From the NCBI GenBank assembly GCA_900539115.1, contig UQAQ01000003.1, forward strand, positions 49,354 through 113,353: a DNA stretch of 64,000 nucleotides, written 5' to 3'. Shown here one piece after another: positions 62,290 through 64,000 of the stretch. Numbering within the stretch: the first letter of the stretch is position 1; each line of letters starts with the position of its first letter. The translations under genes and the position numbers were made by a program. The notes below the pieces were generated by a model. The model saw only the letters and a list, made by a program, of their open reading frames with translations, was not told the origin of the DNA and searched no databases. The stretch is from an uncultured Roseburia sp. GTDB lineage: Bacteria; Bacillota; Clostridia; Lachnospirales; Lachnospiraceae.

Positions 62290-63063
62290 TTACTCATTTT
62301 CCTCCAGTCTATGAATCTTAACACCTTTCCTGCTATATGCCTTAATCAACTTTTCTGTTACCGGAATAATACACATGCGTACGCTTTCTCCATATGCAAA
62401 ATAGGGATAAACCCCTACACCATTTCTGTAATACAAGTCACTTGGAGGATTATCACTATGAAATCCTTTCTCCGTTTGAAATATATGTTCATATGCCTCT
62501 GCATTTGATTTTTCATACAATTTTATTATCTCTTTCTTAGCCATATCCGGGAAAAAAACTTTCAAAGTATAATAACATAATTCTTCATACTGTTTATACA
62601 TTTTTTCCGTGTAACTATGATCATCAAAATTAAGTGTAATGGTTTCAATACGCTTGCCATTTTTAGGAGTATACACTGCAATCGTTGGAAGAGTAAGTAT
62701 CTTCTTATCTGCCGTATACTCATAGCACATATCCCCCTTCAGTCTTCCAAAATCCTGTCTATATGAATACCATGTCAAAAGCGGCTTTATATAATCTCTT
62801 CCATGATCTTCATAGTAATAACCATTGTAAGCATTCATAAAATCTTCAATCGATACCTCAAAGTACAATTTTCCATCTTTTTTTGCAACACTACTATTCC
62901 AATCTATATCGCTTTTCTTATTCGTAAAAGGTGTAACGGAGATTTCCGAGGTTATATCCTTATCCTTTTTTTCTTCAATCACTTTTCTTTTTTCGCAAGC
63001 AGTCAAAAAAGCAACGCATAAAATTATATACAAAGCCACTTTTACGAGCCATTTTTGATACAA
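62290..63063 (-). CDS. Hypothetical lipoprotein, first gene of the PBP operon
   Basis: Unrecognised protein of 257 residues. Start is a TTG with AAAGGAG upstream (the spacing is 10 nt); no in-frame ATG is near. The signal ends in a lipobox LTAC (about 20-23), then a Lys-rich linker, so it is a surface lipoprotein. The ectodomain (DFMNAYNGYYYEDHGRDYIK, MYKQYEELCYYTLKVFF) has no family I know. It is directly downstream of the operator-bearing promoter and 2 nt before the PBP gene. Confidence 0.72.
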   Translation of the reverse strand: MYQKWLVKVALYIILCVAFLTACEKRKVIEEKKDKDITSEISVTPFTNKKSDIDWNSSVAKKDGKLYFEVSIEDFMNAYNGYYYEDHGRDYIKPLLTWYSYRQDFGRLKGDMCYEYTADKKILTLPTIAVYTPKNGKRIETITLNFDDHSYTEKMYKQYEELCYYTLKVFFPDMAKKEIIKLYEKSNAEAYEHIFQTEKGFHSDNPPSDLYYRNGVGVYPYFAYGESVRMCIIPVTEKLIKAYSRKGVKIHRLEENE

Positions 63064-63083
63064 AATCTCCTCACTCCTTTCGC

Positions 63084-63105
63084 AAATCTTACTTTTGTAA
63101 GATTT
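63084..63105. promoter_or_regulatory. BlaI-type operator dyad D
   Basis: AAATCTTAC (63084-63092) and GTAAGATTT (63097-63105), 9-bp perfect arms around TTTT, in the leader of the PBP operon. Confidence 0.75.
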
Positions 63106-63136
63106 TAGAACAAAAAAATATTTGTACTATCTCTTA

Positions 63137-63165
63137 ATATTACACTTGTAGGATTTATGTGTCAA
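63137..63165 (-). promoter_or_regulatory. PBP-operon promoter with BlaI-type operator E in the spacer
   Basis: Minus strand TTGACA (63165-63160), 17 nt, TAATAT (63142-63137). The spacer holds ATTACACTTGTAGGATTT (plus strand from 63139), so BlaI would cover the polymerase site. Confidence 0.82.
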
Positions 63166-63317
63166 GTTTTTTTTATATCGCCTCTTAGGTCAGTTTACAA
63201 GGAACTACACGCAGACCGTGAAACGGGCTGCTGACAACAAACGGCGCTATGCTCCCGGCTGGGTGCATAGCACCTGTTTGTTGCGGGGGTTTCCAAAGGG
63301 GGCAGCGCCCCATTTGG

Positions 63318-63348
63318 CACACGACTTTGCGGAGCAAAGTGTAGTGTG
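63318..63348. other. Nested inverted repeat, possible oriT
   Basis: ACTTTGC-GGA-GCAAAGT (63324-63340) lies inside CACAC (63318-63322) and GTGTG (63344-63348), followed by TTATAC. A 5-bp stem, GGGGC-AGC-GCCCC, lies just before at about 63299-63311. Such nested repeats next to a GTGTG-rich site are typical of relaxase nick regions. No relaxase gene is in the window. Confidence 0.4.
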
Positions 63349-63758
63349 TTATACGCTCTGTCGGCGTTGCCCTGAAAATACCGTTGCCGCCGGGGAGGGC
63401 AAGGGCATTTGACGCGGCAGGAAAGCAGGGCTTTGTTTGGGGCTGGTAAGCCGGAAACAAAGGGCTGATTTCAGCAGCAGACAGGGCGTATTATGAAAGC
63501 CCCCGTCCCTCGTCCTCCGCCCCCGGCCTATGGGACAAAAAGTCCCAAAGCTCTGGACACCGTGACCAGATGTGTGGCCACACTCCGGGAAAAGTAGCAG
63601 GACGGCAGGAAACCGTCAAGGCTGAAATGAATGGGCTGACGCCCGGCCTTGACCGTTCCCCGCCGCCCCGCTGGATGGGTGGACAAGGTGGCCAATCCCT
63701 AAAAGTGTTTGGCCGCACTCGTTCATTTTGGGGCCTTTCTTCTCCCAAAATTGAAATG

Positions 63759-63789
63759 GGCGGGAAAGCCCTAAAATGGCTTTCCCGCC
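63759..63789. repeat. Perfect 12-bp hairpin
   Basis: GGCGGGAAAGCC (63759-63770) and GGCTTTCCCGCC (63778-63789) with a 7-nt loop. Confidence 0.6.
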
Positions 63790-63801
63790 TTGATTACCCA
63801 T

Positions 63802-63884
63802 TAGCAAAGACGGGCGAGACTGTCAACGGCGGCGCTGAAAGCGCCGTTCATCTTGACCGTTGACTGGCTCGCCTGGCTTTGCTA
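63802..63884. repeat. Large nested inverted repeat
   Basis: TAGCAAAG (63802-63809) pairs with CTTTGCTA (63877-63884), then CGGGCGAG with GGCTCGCC and GTCAACGG with CCGTTGAC, closing on CGGCGCT-GAA-AGCGCCG (63830-63846). The arms are imperfect but cover about 80 bp. No U-run follows, so it is not a simple terminator. Confidence 0.55.
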
Positions 63885-63933
63885 CTGCCCGTAAGAGATG
63901 GAAAAACAAGATGGAAAACAAGGTTAAAAATGG

Positions 63934-64000
63934 TTGACAAGTCTATCGGATGTGTGTTATACTGTGCGACAGTTTGAGATTGGAAGGAGGCTTACGTGTG
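63934..64000 (+). promoter_or_regulatory. Strong promoter and ribosome site of a gene starting at the window edge
   Basis: TTGACA (63934-63939), 18 nt, TATACT (63958-63963), then AAGGAGG (63984-63990) and GTG codons at 63996 and 63998. A plus-strand gene evidently starts here and continues outside the window; its product cannot be read. Confidence 0.7.

Larger units (their letters stand above)
63181..63930. other. GC-rich non-coding region, junction of a second element
   Basis: No supported gene in about 750 bp; the few open frames on either strand read like low-complexity shadows. The base composition is far GC-richer than the preceding 11 kb, and inverted repeats are dense. The switch happens sharply at about 63181, just past the PBP promoter, so a join between two pieces of DNA is likely there. 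Confidence 0.6.
51774..64000. mobile_element. Integrated mobile element carrying bla/mec-like genes (right end outside window)
   Basis: From the recombinase at 51829 rightward the genes change to recombinase, XRE regulators, beta-lactam sensing and resistance genes, then GC-rich repeats. The AT content seems higher from 51.8 to 63.1 kb than in the metabolic part, and the last 0.8 kb is much GC-richer, so the segment looks like at least two joined parts. The left boundary is probably between about 51745 and 51828. No att direct repeats were recognised, since the right end lies beyond the window. Boundaries are approximate. Confidence 0.7.

Noticed and set aside
63491..63863. Protein-coding frames in the GC-rich end
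   Set aside because: Overlapping frames on both strands, rich in Pro, Gly and Arg, cross perfect hairpins and have no ribosome sites; typical of non-coding GC-rich DNA.
1..64000. CRISPR arrays, rRNA or tRNA genes
   Set aside because: No regularly spaced repeats and no rRNA or tRNA sequences were seen on either strand.

Overview
The window looks like a chromosome segment from a low-to-moderate GC Gram-positive anaerobe of the Lachnospiraceae (Clostridia). The reasons are strong AGGAGG-type ribosome binding sites, frequent TTG and GTG starts, the style of the protein families (short-form SerA, DUF4832 and DUF2304 exopolysaccharide genes, AGCS transporter), and a beta-lactam-responsive mobile element of a gut-Firmicute type. 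No rRNA, tRNA or CRISPR array was seen. Species-level assignment is not possible from the sequence alone.

Region 1 (1-12.3 kb, almost all minus strand): a Na/Pi cotransporter (cut by the window edge, preceded by candidate PhoP boxes) and a long metabolic operon read from leuB through ilvD, ilvB, serC, serA, a TrpXYZ-like ABC transporter and folC. It has a good sigma-A promoter before leuB and a divergent XRE regulator gene.

Region 2 (12.9-21.9 kb): a GH36 alpha-galactosidase, then a compact set that looks like an uncharacterised peptide or protein export system. The set holds an S26-type peptidase divergent from a PqqD/HPr-kinase-like fusion and an ABC exporter, a small strongly transcribed protein with a leader-like N-terminus, a nucleotidyltransferase-fold protein and a Wzx-like flippase.

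Region 3 (22-38.6 kb): a twelve-gene minus-strand operon resembling the Gram-positive Pel exopolysaccharide cluster. It has one strong promoter at 38.6 kb and encodes a GT2, a stand-alone PqqD, a PelD with an N-terminal SDR domain and a retained c-di-GMP I-site motif, PelE-like, GT-C-like and DUF2194/PelA-like proteins, PelF, PelG, DUF2304, a GT4, a second GT2 and a DUF4832 protein. A second DUF4832 paralogue faces it.

Region 4 (38.6-51.7 kb): mixed host genes. These are an EamA transporter, an internally deleted GH31 glycosidase translationally coupled to an HNH protein, a C39-type peptidase, a VanRS-like two-component system, a YqxD protein, a small DUF4160-containing cassette, an AraC remnant, cysK, a PAS protein, a TetR regulator divergent from an AGCS sodium:amino-acid symporter, and small hypothetical genes.

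Region 5 (about 51.8-64 kb): a more AT-rich mobile segment. It starts with a large serine recombinase and holds two XRE regulators with their own dyad operators, then blaI-blaR1 and a mecA-like penicillin-binding protein operon with two unknown lipoproteins. Five BlaI-type dyads sit at three promoters and tie these genes plus a 113-residue unknown protein into one regulon. The last 0.8 kb is strikingly GC-rich, non-coding and full of inverted repeats, including a possible oriT, and ends in a strong promoter for a gene that starts at the window edge.
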